From Candidatus Aminicenantota bacterium (GTDB taxonomy: Bacteria; Acidobacteriota; Aminicenantia; Aminicenantales; Saccharicenantaceae), in NCBI GenBank assembly GCA_026393955.1, contig JAPKZE010000359.1:1-17191 (forward strand): a DNA stretch of 17,191 nucleotides, given 5' to 3'. The notes beneath the pieces are model-generated. The model made no database searches. It worked only from the letters and a program-made list of their open reading frames with translations, and was not told where the DNA came from. This document shows, in pieces, positions 8,872 through 16,045 of this stretch. Position 1 is the first letter of the stretch; the number at the start of each line of letters is the position of its first letter. Made by a program: the position numbers and the translations under genes.

Positions 8872-9107
8872 GGGGGTCGTTGGAGTGAGCATCAGCGGTG
8901 ATCTAGCCGGTCAGGAGCCGGATGAGGGAAGTTCCCCTGGAAACTGCCAAAACGTGTTTGAGCGAGGCTTAGCGCAAGCCGAGCGAGTTGTTTTGGCACC
9001 GAGTCCGGCGAACTGAACGGCGTGAAAGATCACCGCAGCGAACGAAGGCGACCCCCGAGGACCCGGGAGGGATCGTTTTCCTCGGTGGTTCCTTGCGGGG
9101 CTCCCGC
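8872..9107 (+). repeat. Nested inverted repeats in the moaD-aor gap: structured RNA leader or palindromic element
   Basis: The 308-bp gap (8825-9132) has no credible gene but is dominated by nested complementary arms. These are GGGGGTCG (8872-8879) with CGACCCCC (9049-9056); GCGGTGATCT (8895-8904) with AGATCACCGC (9027-9036); AGTTC with GAACT; TGCCAAAAC (8945-8953) with GTTTTGGCA (8990-8998); and an apical GGCTT/AAGCC hairpin (8966-8980) flanked by GAGCGA direct repeats. Together they fold one long imperfect hairpin of about 185 nt. A second hairpin, CCGAGGA (9055-9061) with TCCTCGG (9079-9085), competes with the closing bases, and a third, GCGGG/CCCGC (9095-9107), precedes the aor start. It may be a dispersed palindromic element, or a cis-regulatory RNA of aor. 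Confidence 0.6.
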
Positions 9108-9132
9108 CGATTTGGTATCTTAAGCGTTGAGC

Positions 9133-10989
9133 ATGAGCGACTACCCGATCTCCGGATACCACGGCCGGGTCCTCGTCGCCGACCTCAGCCGGGGCGAGGT
9201 GCGGACCGTTCCGCTCGACCCTGAGACCGCCCTGGGATACCTCGGCGGCCGCGGCCTGGCCACCCGGCTGCTTTATGACACTATCGATCCCGCTTGCGAC
9301 CCCCACGGCCCCGACAACGCTTTCGTCATCGCCGCCTCGCCGCTCATCGGCACCAACGCTCCGACCGCCGGCCGGGGCCACATGGTCTTCAAATCGCCGC
9401 TCACCGGGGTGATCGGGACGTCGAACTCCGGCGGCACCTGGGGCCATGCGTTCAAGTCGGCCGGCTATGACGCGCTTGTCGTCACCGGCGCCGCGGCCTC
9501 GCCGGTGATGCTCGACATCGCGCCGGGCCGGGCCGAGATCCTGCCGGCCGGCCACCTCTGGGGCAAGACCACGCACGAGACCAACGACATCCTGGCCGCG
9601 GCCTCCGAACCGGGCCGGCCGGCCCGAGTCCTCTGCATCGGGCCGGCGGGGGAGAACCTCGTCCGCTTCGCCGCCGTCGCCAACGACAGGAACCGCGTCT
9701 ACGGCCGCTGCGGTCCGGGCGCGGTCTGGGGCAGCAAGAAGCTCAAGGCCGTCCGCGTCCAGGGCCGCGAGAAGATCTCCATCGCCGATCCGGAGAAGTA
9801 CCAGTCCGGCCTGGACCAGGCCATCTACCTGATGAAACAGGCCCCGGTCACCAAGCGGCTGATGCGCGACCTCGGAACGGCCGGCCTGGTCGAGCTCATC
9901 AACCTCATCGCCATGCTGCCCCACAAGAACTTCCAGGATTGCGTCCACCGCGACGAGGATGTCGAGCGCGTTTCCGGCGAGACCCTGGCCAAGACCCTGT
10001 TGGAGAAGGCCGGCTCCTGCTATCTCTGCCCGATCGGCTGCCAGAGGCACACGCGCGTCCCCGGCCGGGCCGGCGGCGAGGAGCGCGGCGAGGGCCCGGA
10101 ATACGAGACCATGGTCCTCATGGGCCCGCTCTGCGGCATCTACGACATGGCCGCGATCACCCGAGCCAACTACCGGGCCAACGAGCTCGGCCTGGACACG
10201 ATGAGCTACGGCGGCACGGTCGCCTGCGCCATGGAGCTGGCCGAGCGCGGCCTCATCGGCCGCGAGGAGATGGGCGGCCTGGACGTCTCGTTCGGCGGCG
10301 CCGAGGCCCTCGAGACCCTGGTCGGGATGACGGCCCGGCGGGAAGGGCTGGGCGCGGAGCTGGCCGAGGGCGCCCAGCGCCTGGCCGCCGGCCGCGGCCG
10401 GCCGGAGCTGGCCATGACCGTCAAGAAGCTCGAGATCCCGGCCTACGACCCGCGGGCCTCCTACACCCAGGCCCTCGGCTACATGACCTCGCCGTCGGGG
10501 GCCTGCCACCTCCGGGGCGGCTACGCCGTGTCGCTGGCCTTCTTCGGCGGGGCCAAGGAGATCCCCCGTTTCAGCTTGCTCCAGTCGCCGATCGCCATCC
10601 GGAACATGCAGAACACCGGCATCCTCCAGGACAGTCTCGGCGTCTGCCGCTTCACCGGCTACGCGTTCTCCGCCGACCCTTGGGCCCGCATGGCCAGCGG
10701 CGTCACCGGCCGCGATCTCTCCGTGGCCCGGCTCGAGGAGATCGAGAACCGCGTGGCCACGCTCGAACGGCAGTTCAACATCGAGGCCGGCGCCACGGCG
10801 GAGGACGACGCCCTGCCCGACCGCTTCGCCGACGTGCCGGTCGTCGTCGAAGGCCGGGAGCGTCGGGTCTCCCGGGACGACCAGGAGCGCATGAAGCGCG
10901 ATTACTACAGGATCCGGGGCTGGGACGAGGAGGGCCGGCCGACGCCGGAGCTCCGCCGGGCCCTGGGGATCGCGGAGAGACGGCGATGA
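9133..10989 (+). CDS. Tungsten-type aldehyde ferredoxin oxidoreductase (AOR family)
   Basis: The enzyme oxidises aldehydes to carboxylates with ferredoxin as electron acceptor (or runs in reverse), using a bis-tungstopterin cofactor and one 4Fe-4S cluster in the cytoplasm. The 618-residue length is normal. The N-terminal AOR domain shows YHGRVLVADLSRG, LGGRGLATRLLYD and SPLTGVIGTSNSGGTWG. The cluster ligands are CxxCxxxC at Cys296, Cys299 and Cys303 plus Cys505 in GVCRF, matching the family set of four. ASYTQALGYMTSPSGACHLRGG is the typical pterin-domain segment. I chose ATG 9133; a TTG two codons earlier is possible. Neither start has a strong Shine-Dalgarno site, and both follow a hairpin. 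The gene overlaps the aldolase gene as ATGA. The subfamily (AOR, FOR, GAPOR, WOR) and substrate cannot be read from sequence by eye. Confidence 0.94.
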   Translation: MSDYPISGYHGRVLVADLSRGEVRTVPLDPETALGYLGGRGLATRLLYDTIDPACDPHGPDNAFVIAASPLIGTNAPTAGRGHMVFKSPLTGVIGTSNSGGTWGHAFKSAGYDALVVTGAAASPVMLDIAPGRAEILPAGHLWGKTTHETNDILAAASEPGRPARVLCIGPAGENLVRFAAVANDRNRVYGRCGPGAVWGSKKLKAVRVQGREKISIADPEKYQSGLDQAIYLMKQAPVTKRLMRDLGTAGLVELINLIAMLPHKNFQDCVHRDEDVERVSGETLAKTLLEKAGSCYLCPIGCQRHTRVPGRAGGEERGEGPEYETMVLMGPLCGIYDMAAITRANYRANELGLDTMSYGGTVACAMELAERGLIGREEMGGLDVSFGGAEALETLVGMTARREGLGAELAEGAQRLAAGRGRPELAMTVKKLEIPAYDPRASYTQALGYMTSPSGACHLRGGYAVSLAFFGGAKEIPRFSLLQSPIAIRNMQNTGILQDSLGVCRFTGYAFSADPWARMASGVTGRDLSVARLEEIENRVATLERQFNIEAGATAEDDALPDRFADVPVVVEGRERRVSRDDQERMKRDYYRIRGWDEEGRPTPELRRALGIAERRR

Positions 10990-12308
10990 GCGCGGTGAAG
11001 TGGCAGGCGGCCGGCGACCTCCTCCGCGAGTTCCAGGCCCTCGGCCGGGCCTCCCTGCTCTACGACATCCAGGACAGCCACAGCGGCAACATGGCCGTCC
11101 GACGGACCAACGAGCGCGGCCAGGACGAGATCGTCATCACGGCCACGGGTTCGCAGAAGGGCGACCTCGAGCCGAGCCAGATCTGTTTCCTCTCGGCCAC
11201 GGAAACGGACTACGGCTACTACAAGGCCTCTTCCGAGACCGACATCCACGCCCGCATTCTGGCCCTGCCCGGCGTTCGGGCCTCGATGCACGCCCACCTC
11301 AAGGACCTCATCCTGGCCACGCTCGACGACGCGCCCAAGCCCGAGAGACCGCCGGACTTCGTGCCGGTCGATCCGCTGGCCCGGCATCACCTCGGCGCCG
11401 CCGTCCCCGTCGACTGGTTCGCCGTGCCGAGCGGCTCGCCCGAGCTGGCCCGCGTCATCCCCGAGCGGCTGGCGGCCCACCCGCTGACCATCATCTTCGG
11501 CCACGGGGCCATGGCCAAGGGCCGGAGCCTCCGCGAGGCGTTCTTCCGCCTGTGCGTCGGCAACTACGCCGGGGCCGTCGTCCGGAGCATGGAGAGGCTC
11601 CGCATCGACCTCGGCGCGGTCCGGTCCGCCCTCGCGGCCGACCCGGCCCGGGCCTTGGCCGCCCCGCCGCCGGATTACGAGGTCGAGGGCGACGAGCGCT
11701 CGGATTTCCGGGACGAAGAGGAGATCCTGAAGGAATTCGTCAAAGCCGGACACCGCGTCTTCGAGTCGCGGCTCTCGCCCTTCCACACGGGCTCGATGTC
11801 GGTCCGCGGCGTCGCGACCATGCTCTATGCGCCCAAGGCCTCGATGCCGCGCGAGGTCGGCGGGCCCCTGCTGCGCGTGCCACTCGCCCCGGCCCCGGCC
11901 GACGACGCGGAGACGGCGCTGCACAAGGCGATCTACGCGGGGAGCGATTTCCAGTCGGTCATGCACTGCCACATCGCCGAAGCCGAGGCCGCGGCCTACT
12001 ACGTCTATCCCGGGGAGACCGCGCCGGCCGACCGCATCATCCCCGTCGACGCCGAGGGCTCCTTCCTCTACCTCGTCATCCCCGTCCTGCCGCCGGACGT
12101 CCCGGCCGCCGCGCTCATCCGCGCCCTCCACGACTACAAGGCCGTCGTGGTCCGGGGCGGGGGCGTCTGGTCGGTCGGCGGGCAGTCGCTCTCGGAAGTC
12201 CTCCACCACCCGTCGTCGCTCCGCGAGATCTGCATCTTCCGCATGGGCGCGGTCGAACGCGGACTCGACCTGCGCAAGATGGAGCCGAAAAAGGCCAAGC
12301 GCTGGTGA
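10986..12308 (+). CDS. Tandem-domain class II aldolase/adducin-family protein
   Basis: The 440-residue protein carries two class II aldolase/adducin-like domains in one chain, about twice the usual length. The N-terminal domain (about 8-215) has the SGNMAVR phosphate-loop-like motif (33-39), Glu84, the HxH pair His102/His104, and His173 in FGHGAMAKG: the full zinc-ligand set of fuculose-phosphate-type aldolases. The C-terminal domain (about 245-425) has TGSMSVRG (268-275), Glu309 and HCH at 327-329, but the last histidine position is Arg390 in VVVRGGGVWSVGG, so this site looks altered. Known members cleave phosphorylated ketoses to dihydroxyacetone phosphate plus a small aldehyde, or act as epimerases or dehydratases. 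It overlaps the aor stop as ATGA, implying coupled expression; an aldehyde link is inference. The upstream open frame (9939-10985) is antiphase shadow of aor. Confidence 0.85.
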   Translation: MSAVKWQAAGDLLREFQALGRASLLYDIQDSHSGNMAVRRTNERGQDEIVITATGSQKGDLEPSQICFLSATETDYGYYKASSETDIHARILALPGVRASMHAHLKDLILATLDDAPKPERPPDFVPVDPLARHHLGAAVPVDWFAVPSGSPELARVIPERLAAHPLTIIFGHGAMAKGRSLREAFFRLCVGNYAGAVVRSMERLRIDLGAVRSALAADPARALAAPPPDYEVEGDERSDFRDEEEILKEFVKAGHRVFESRLSPFHTGSMSVRGVATMLYAPKASMPREVGGPLLRVPLAPAPADDAETALHKAIYAGSDFQSVMHCHIAEAEAAAYYVYPGETAPADRIIPVDAEGSFLYLVIPVLPPDVPAAALIRALHDYKAVVVRGGGVWSVGGQSLSEVLHHPSSLREICIFRMGAVERGLDLRKMEPKKAKRW

Positions 12309-12345
12309 CGCCCGCGCCCCGCGGCGCCGCCCTCACCCCTTCCCC

Positions 12346-12389
12346 CCCTTTGGGGTGAAGGTCCACCCCATCAAATCACCCCCAAAGGG
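12346..12389 (+). promoter_or_regulatory. Inverted repeat between aldolase and HD-GYP genes
   Basis: CCCTTTGGGGTGA (12346-12358) pairs with TCACCCCCAAAGGG (12376-12389) across a 17-nt loop, with one extra C bulged. The stem is strong, but no T-run follows, so a classical intrinsic terminator is not supported. It could be a terminator of another type, a processing site or an operator for the gene downstream. Confidence 0.45.
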
Positions 12390-12391
12390 TA

Positions 12392-12419
12392 TTGTCCGCC
12401 TGGGGCGTTGGGATATCCT
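12392..12419 (+). promoter_or_regulatory. Weak promoter candidate for the HD-GYP gene
   Basis: TTGTCC (12392-12397) and TATCCT (12414-12419), 16 bp apart, each match the sigma70 hexamers at four of six positions. They follow the inverted repeat and precede the HD-GYP ATG by 33 bp. The match is weak and could be chance. Confidence 0.25.
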
Positions 12420-12452
12420 GAACGGGACGATCACAGGAGACCGGACCTCAGG

Positions 12453-13688
12453 ATGAATCGCAGCCTTTTCGACGGCCCCAACCTGGCCGGCGGCAAGCCG
12501 GGCCTGCGGGAGAGCTTCGGCCCGCGCACCCTGCGGACCCGCATGCTCATCCTCTTCGGCGCGATGATGGCCGTCTACGTCCTCCTGTCGCATCTTCTCT
12601 ATCGCAAGCCCGCGGCGTTCGTCCTCCTGAGCCTGGGCTTCTTCGTCCTCGGCATCGTCCTGGTCGTCCTGTTCACCGGCATGATCACCCGGCCGATCGT
12701 CCAGCTGACGAGGACCGCCGAGCGGCTGGCCGGCGGCGACCTCCGGCAGCGGGCCCGCGTCTGCGGCCGGGACGAGATCGGCCTGCTGGCCCGGACGTTC
12801 AACGGCATGCTCGACGGGCTGGAGCGGATCTTCCGCGACCTGGAGGCCCGTAACCGGAGCCTCGAGCAGGACGCCGCCAAGCGGGCCGCCCAGATGGACA
12901 AGGACGCGGCCGAGCGCGTCCGCATCGAGAAGGAGCTGCGCCTGGCCCGGATCGAGATCGACCACTTCGTCGAAAAGCGGACCGAGCAGCTGGCCCGGGT
13001 CAACGACGAGCTCCACGGCAAGGTCCTCGAAACGCGCCGCTCGGAGGACTTCCTCCAGAGCACGCTCGACCGGCTGGAACGGTCCCTGGAGGGGACCTTC
13101 CGGGCCATGGCCATGACCCTCGAGCTGAGGGACCCCTACATGGCCGGGCACCAGCAGCGGGTCGCCAGCCTGGCCGTGACCCTCGCCCAGGAGATGAATC
13201 TGCCCTGGGAGAAGATCGAGAGCATCCGGTTCGCCGGCATCATCCACGACATCGGCAAGATCACGGCGCCTGTGGAGATCATGTCCAAGCCCGGCCGGCT
13301 GACCAAGTCCGAGTACCAGATCATCAAGGACCATCCCCGGGTCGGCTACGAGATGATCAAGGACATCGCCTTCCCCTGGCCCGTGGCCCACATCATCCTG
13401 CAGCACCATGAGCGGCTGGACGGATCGGGCTACCCCGAGGGGCTCGTCGGCGACGCCATCCTGCCCGAGGCCCGGATCCTGGCCGTGGCCGACGTCGTCG
13501 AAGCGGTCTGCTCGCTGCGGCCCTACCGCCCGGCCCTGGGGGTCGAGAAGGCCCTCGAGGAGATCCGCAAGGGCCGGGGCTTCCGCTACGACACCCGCGT
13601 CGTCGACGCCTGCATCAAGCTCTTCCGCGAAGGCCGCTTCTCCTTCAAGAAAGAAGCGGAGACCGCGCCCCAGCCCGCGTTGACTTGA
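12453..13688 (+). CDS. Membrane-anchored HAMP/HD-GYP c-di-GMP phosphodiesterase
   Basis: HD-GYP enzymes hydrolyse cyclic-di-GMP to pGpG/GMP. The 411-residue protein begins with two close membrane helices (about 31-49 and 53-75) with almost no periplasmic loop. A HAMP domain follows (about 76-128, GRDEIGLLARTFNGM), then a long charged coiled coil (about 125-210) and the HD-GYP domain (about 212-400). His265-Asp266 sit in HDIGK, the downstream HHERLDGSGYP contains Gly326-Tyr327-Pro328, and VADVVEA follows, so catalytic residues are intact. I chose ATG 12453 with AGGAGA at 12435-12440 rather than the TTG at 12408. The near-absence of a sensor loop suggests it senses membrane or cytoplasmic cues. 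The gene stands alone between an inverted repeat and a tRNA; a role in controlling the nearby pilus/secretion operon is only a proximity argument. Confidence 0.92.
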   Translation: MNRSLFDGPNLAGGKPGLRESFGPRTLRTRMLILFGAMMAVYVLLSHLLYRKPAAFVLLSLGFFVLGIVLVVLFTGMITRPIVQLTRTAERLAGGDLRQRARVCGRDEIGLLARTFNGMLDGLERIFRDLEARNRSLEQDAAKRAAQMDKDAAERVRIEKELRLARIEIDHFVEKRTEQLARVNDELHGKVLETRRSEDFLQSTLDRLERSLEGTFRAMAMTLELRDPYMAGHQQRVASLAVTLAQEMNLPWEKIESIRFAGIIHDIGKITAPVEIMSKPGRLTKSEYQIIKDHPRVGYEMIKDIAFPWPVAHIILQHHERLDGSGYPEGLVGDAILPEARILAVADVVEAVCSLRPYRPALGVEKALEEIRKGRGFRYDTRVVDACIKLFREGRFSFKKEAETAPQPALT

Positions 13689-13708
13689 GGGGGGGATTCG
13701 GCTAATAT
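13680..13708 (+). promoter_or_regulatory. tRNA promoter overlapping the end of the HD-GYP gene
   Basis: TTGACT (13680-13685, five of six) and TAATAT (13703-13708, four of six) are separated by exactly 17 bp. The -10 box ends 12 bp before the first base of the tRNA, giving a leader of about six bases. The -35 box lies in the last codons of the HD-GYP gene, whose TGA stop begins at the next base. Confidence 0.65.
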
Positions 13709-13720
13709 CTCTGGCACCCT

Positions 13721-13794
13721 GGCGGCGTAGCTCAGTTGGTTAGAGCATGCGGCTCATATCCGCAGTGTCGGGGGTTCAAATCCCTCCGCCGCCA
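13721..13794 (+). tRNA. tRNA-Met, anticodon CAT
   Basis: A complete cloverleaf is present: acceptor GGCGGCG with CGCCGCC (13787-13793), D-arm GCTC/GAGC, anticodon stem TGCGG/CCGCA with loop CTCATAT giving anticodon CAT, variable region GTGTC, and T-arm GGGGG-TTCAAAT-CCCTC with one G-T pair. The discriminator is A13794. The 3' CCA is not encoded; TTTTTT follows at once. The paired first acceptor base pair (G-C) argues against initiator tRNA, and the D-arm resembles elongator tRNA-Met. A lysidine-modified tRNA-Ile2 with the same CAT anticodon remains possible, all the more as the next gene is tilS, which modifies exactly that tRNA. Confidence 0.95.
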
Positions 13795-13800
13795 TTTTTT
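13795..13800 (+). terminator. T-tract after the tRNA
   Basis: Six T residues directly follow the GC-rich acceptor stem of the tRNA. The closed acceptor arm plus T-tract could act as a simple terminator, or serve as a processing boundary. The run is short, so some read-through into tilS is likely. Confidence 0.35.
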
Positions 13801-13832
13801 AAGGACCTCGCCCTCATGACCTGAACGCGACC

Positions 13833-15269
13833 ATGCCAGCCCGACCGACCGCCGACCGTGTGTTCGCCGCCTTCAAGAAGGCGGCCCTCGACGGGCCTCT
13901 CATCGGGCCCGGCGACCGCGTCCTGGTCGCCCTCTCCGGCGGCCCGGATTCCGTCGCCCTGGCCGCCCTCCTCTTGAAGCTCCGCGACGAGATGCCCCTC
14001 GAGGTCCGCCTGGCCCATTTCAACCACCGGTTGAGGGACGAGGCCGGCGGGGACGAGCGCTTCGTGCGGGACCTGGCCCGCCGCTGGGTCCTGCCCCTGG
14101 CGGTCGGGGCCGCCGACGTCCGGTCGTATGCGGCCCGCAAGAAGATCAATCTCGAGGAGGCCGGGCGCGAGCTGCGGTACCGCTTCCTGCGGCGGGCCGC
14201 GGCGGCCGGGGGAGCGACCAAGATCGCCACCGGCCACACCATGACCGACCAGGCCGAAACCGTCCTCATGCGCCTGATGCGGGGCACGGGCCTCGCCGGG
14301 CTGGCCGGGATCGCGCCCCTGGTCGCCGGCCCGCCCTGCCCGATCATCCGGCCCCTGCTCGGCCTGGCCGGGCCGGACCTGCGGGCCTGGCTCGAGGCGG
14401 AAGGCCGGCCTTTTCGCGAGGACGCTTCGAACCGCGACGGCCGTTTCCTGCGCAATCGCATCCGGGCCGAGCTCCTGCCGGAGCTGGCCCGTCGCTACGA
14501 GCGGCAGATCGTCGCCCACCTGGCCCGCCTGGCCGGCATCGTGCGCGAGGACGACGAGCTCCTCCACGGCTTCGTCCGCGAGCTCCTCGACGAGTTCGTC
14601 CTGCGCCGGCGCGGGTCCGTCGAACTGGACCTGAAGACCCTGCCCCTCCTCCTGCCCGCGCTGGCCCGGCGCGTGACCCGGGAATTCCTCCGCGAGATCG
14701 CCGGCGGCCTCCGCGACATCTCTTACGACGATGTGGCCTCCCTCCTGGGGCTCGGCGAAGGCAAGGAGCTGACGATCCGCCGGGGGCTCGTCCTGCGGCG
14801 CGAGGCGGGGCGGGTCGGCCTCAAGAAGCCGGCGCTCCCCTCGAGATCCTACGAGGAGCGATGGGACGGCCGCGGCGCGCTCGCTCTCGCCGACGCGGGC
14901 CTAACCCTGAAGGGGTCGACGAGGCGGGTGGCAGCCCGTCGACGGCCGGTCAGGAACGACGACCGCCGCCGGGCCGATCTCGACGCGGCCAAGCTGAGCT
15001 TCCCGCTGACGGTCCGCAGCCGGAAGCCGGGCGATCTCTACCGCCCCCTCGGTGCGCCCGGCCGGAAGAAGCTCAAGGAGATCCTCCGGGCCAAGGGGAT
15101 CCCGTCCGGCGGGCGCGACCGCCTGCCCGTCGTGCTGTCCCGGGGAGAGATCGTCTGGGTGCCGGGCCTCCCCATCGGCGAGAGATACAAGATCACGGAC
15201 GCGACGACGGCGGTCTTTTCGATCCGGGTGGTCAGGGGCCGGGGCCGTCGAGGTTGGCCGGCTTCTTAG
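13833..15269 (+). CDS. tilS: tRNA(Ile)-lysidine synthetase TilS
   Basis: TilS joins lysine to C34 of the CAT-anticodon tRNA-Ile2 using ATP, which changes its decoding from AUG to AUA and its charging from Met to Ile. The 478-residue protein has the N-type ATP pyrophosphatase domain with the PP-loop SGGPDS at residues 35-40, the HFNHRLR motif, and IATGHTMTDQAETVLMRLMRGTG, all diagnostic. The TilS linker and C-terminal tRNA-binding domain are complete, ending in the TilS-C segment RKPGDLYRPLGAPGRKKLKE and downstream. The start is ATG 13833 without a strong Shine-Dalgarno site. A minimal ATG-ACC-TGA reading frame lies just before it (13816-13824) behind AAGGA. The stop TAG overlaps the convergent prepilin peptidase stop. 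Confidence 0.95.
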   Translation: MPARPTADRVFAAFKKAALDGPLIGPGDRVLVALSGGPDSVALAALLLKLRDEMPLEVRLAHFNHRLRDEAGGDERFVRDLARRWVLPLAVGAADVRSYAARKKINLEEAGRELRYRFLRRAAAAGGATKIATGHTMTDQAETVLMRLMRGTGLAGLAGIAPLVAGPPCPIIRPLLGLAGPDLRAWLEAEGRPFREDASNRDGRFLRNRIRAELLPELARRYERQIVAHLARLAGIVREDDELLHGFVRELLDEFVLRRRGSVELDLKTLPLLLPALARRVTREFLREIAGGLRDISYDDVASLLGLGEGKELTIRRGLVLRREAGRVGLKKPALPSRSYEERWDGRGALALADAGLTLKGSTRRVAARRRPVRNDDRRRADLDAAKLSFPLTVRSRKPGDLYRPLGAPGRKKLKEILRAKGIPSGGRDRLPVVLSRGEIVWVPGLPIGERYKITDATTAVFSIRVVRGRGRRGWPAS

Positions 15270-16045
15270 TGGGGCAGCCGGCTCAGGTACCAGGCGACGA
15301 CCTCTTTCCCCCAGAGCATGGCCGCGAAGGCGGCCGGGGCGAGGAACGTCCCGAACGGCAGGGCGAACTGGAAGTCCTTGCCCCGCCGGACGATGAGGAA
15401 GACCCCGACGGCCGCCCCGACGAGCGAGGCCAGAATGAGGACGAAGAGCGTCCGCATCGGGCCGAGGTAGGCCCCGACCATGAGCATCATGGTCACGTCG
15501 CCCATGCCCAGCCCTTCCTTCTTGCGGATGAGCCGATAGGCGCCGTAGACGACCATCAGGAACCCGCCCCCCACGACCGCGCCGAGGAGCGCGCTGCGGA
15601 AATCCAGGTCCTCGCGGAAGAACGAGTAGGCCAGGGCCAGGACGAGGCCGGGCATGGTGACGGCGTCGGGCAGGATCTGGTGATAGGCGTCGATCACGCC
15701 GAGCACGACGAGGGCGCCGGTGAAGAGACAGCCGGCCATGAACTCGAGGCCGATGACGCGCCCGGCGTCGAGATAGACGAGGACGAATCCGACGGCCGTC
15801 AGCGCTTCGACGGCCGGATAGATGGGGGAGATCCGCATCCCGCAGCGGCGGCATCGGCCGCCGAGGACGAGATAGGACAGGACGGGGACGTTGTCGTAGG
15901 GCTTGATGCGGGCGCCGCAGCCGGGGCAGGCCGAGGGCGGCCGGGACAGGTTCAGCCCCCGGGGCAGGCGGTAGATGACGACGTTGAAGAAGCTGCCGAA
16001 GATGAGTCCGGCCGCGGCGACGAAGAGGAGGGTCAGCGTCTCCAT
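15266..16045 (-). CDS. Type IV prepilin peptidase / N-methyltransferase (PilD/GspO)
   Basis: This polytopic inner-membrane aspartic protease cleaves and methylates type IV pilins and pseudopilins. The 259-residue protein has an N-terminal domain with the zinc-type cysteine pairs Cys40/Cys43 and Cys65/Cys68, the cytoplasmic loop seen in bifunctional enzymes, and about seven to eight hydrophobic helices. The catalytic aspartates are Asp119 (GVIDAYHQILPD) and Asp183 in the GxGD motif GMGDVTMM, where the usual lysine after GDV is threonine. The start ATG 16045-16043 overlaps the upstream gene by 13 bp. Its TAA stop shares bases with the tilS TAG stop (TTAG). It is the natural partner of the 370-7828 assembly operon although it lies 7.4 kb away on the other strand. 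Confidence 0.94.
   Translation of the reverse strand: METLTLLFVAAAGLIFGSFFNVVIYRLPRGLNLSRPPSACPGCGARIKPYDNVPVLSYLVLGGRCRRCGMRISPIYPAVEALTAVGFVLVYLDAGRVIGLEFMAGCLFTGALVVLGVIDAYHQILPDAVTMPGLVLALAYSFFREDLDFRSALLGAVVGGGFLMVVYGAYRLIRKKEGLGMGDVTMMLMVGAYLGPMRTLFVLILASLVGAAVGVFLIVRRGKDFQFALPFGTFLAPAAFAAMLWGKEVVAWYLSRLPH

Noticed and set aside
7829..9107. CRISPR array in the repeat-rich intergenic gaps
   Set aside because: The repeats are inverted and nested, not regularly spaced direct repeats with unique spacers, and no cas gene is present.
8911..10509. 532-codon minus-strand open frame across the palindromic gap and aor
   Set aside because: It is antisense to the AOR gene with its intact cluster ligands, and the product is low-complexity without motifs.
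9939..10985. Upstream extension of the aldolase reading frame
   Set aside because: This part lies inside aor in another frame and encodes arginine/proline/glycine-rich shadow sequence. Homology-like sequence begins only at ATG 10986.
12408..12452. Earlier TTG start for the HD-GYP protein
   Set aside because: The extra 15 residues are charged and shadow-like, and the ATG at 12453 has AGGAGA upstream.
14901..15854. Minus-strand open frame opposite tilS
   Set aside because: It is antisense to the complete TilS C-terminal domain and out of frame with the prepilin peptidase; the product is arginine/proline-rich.
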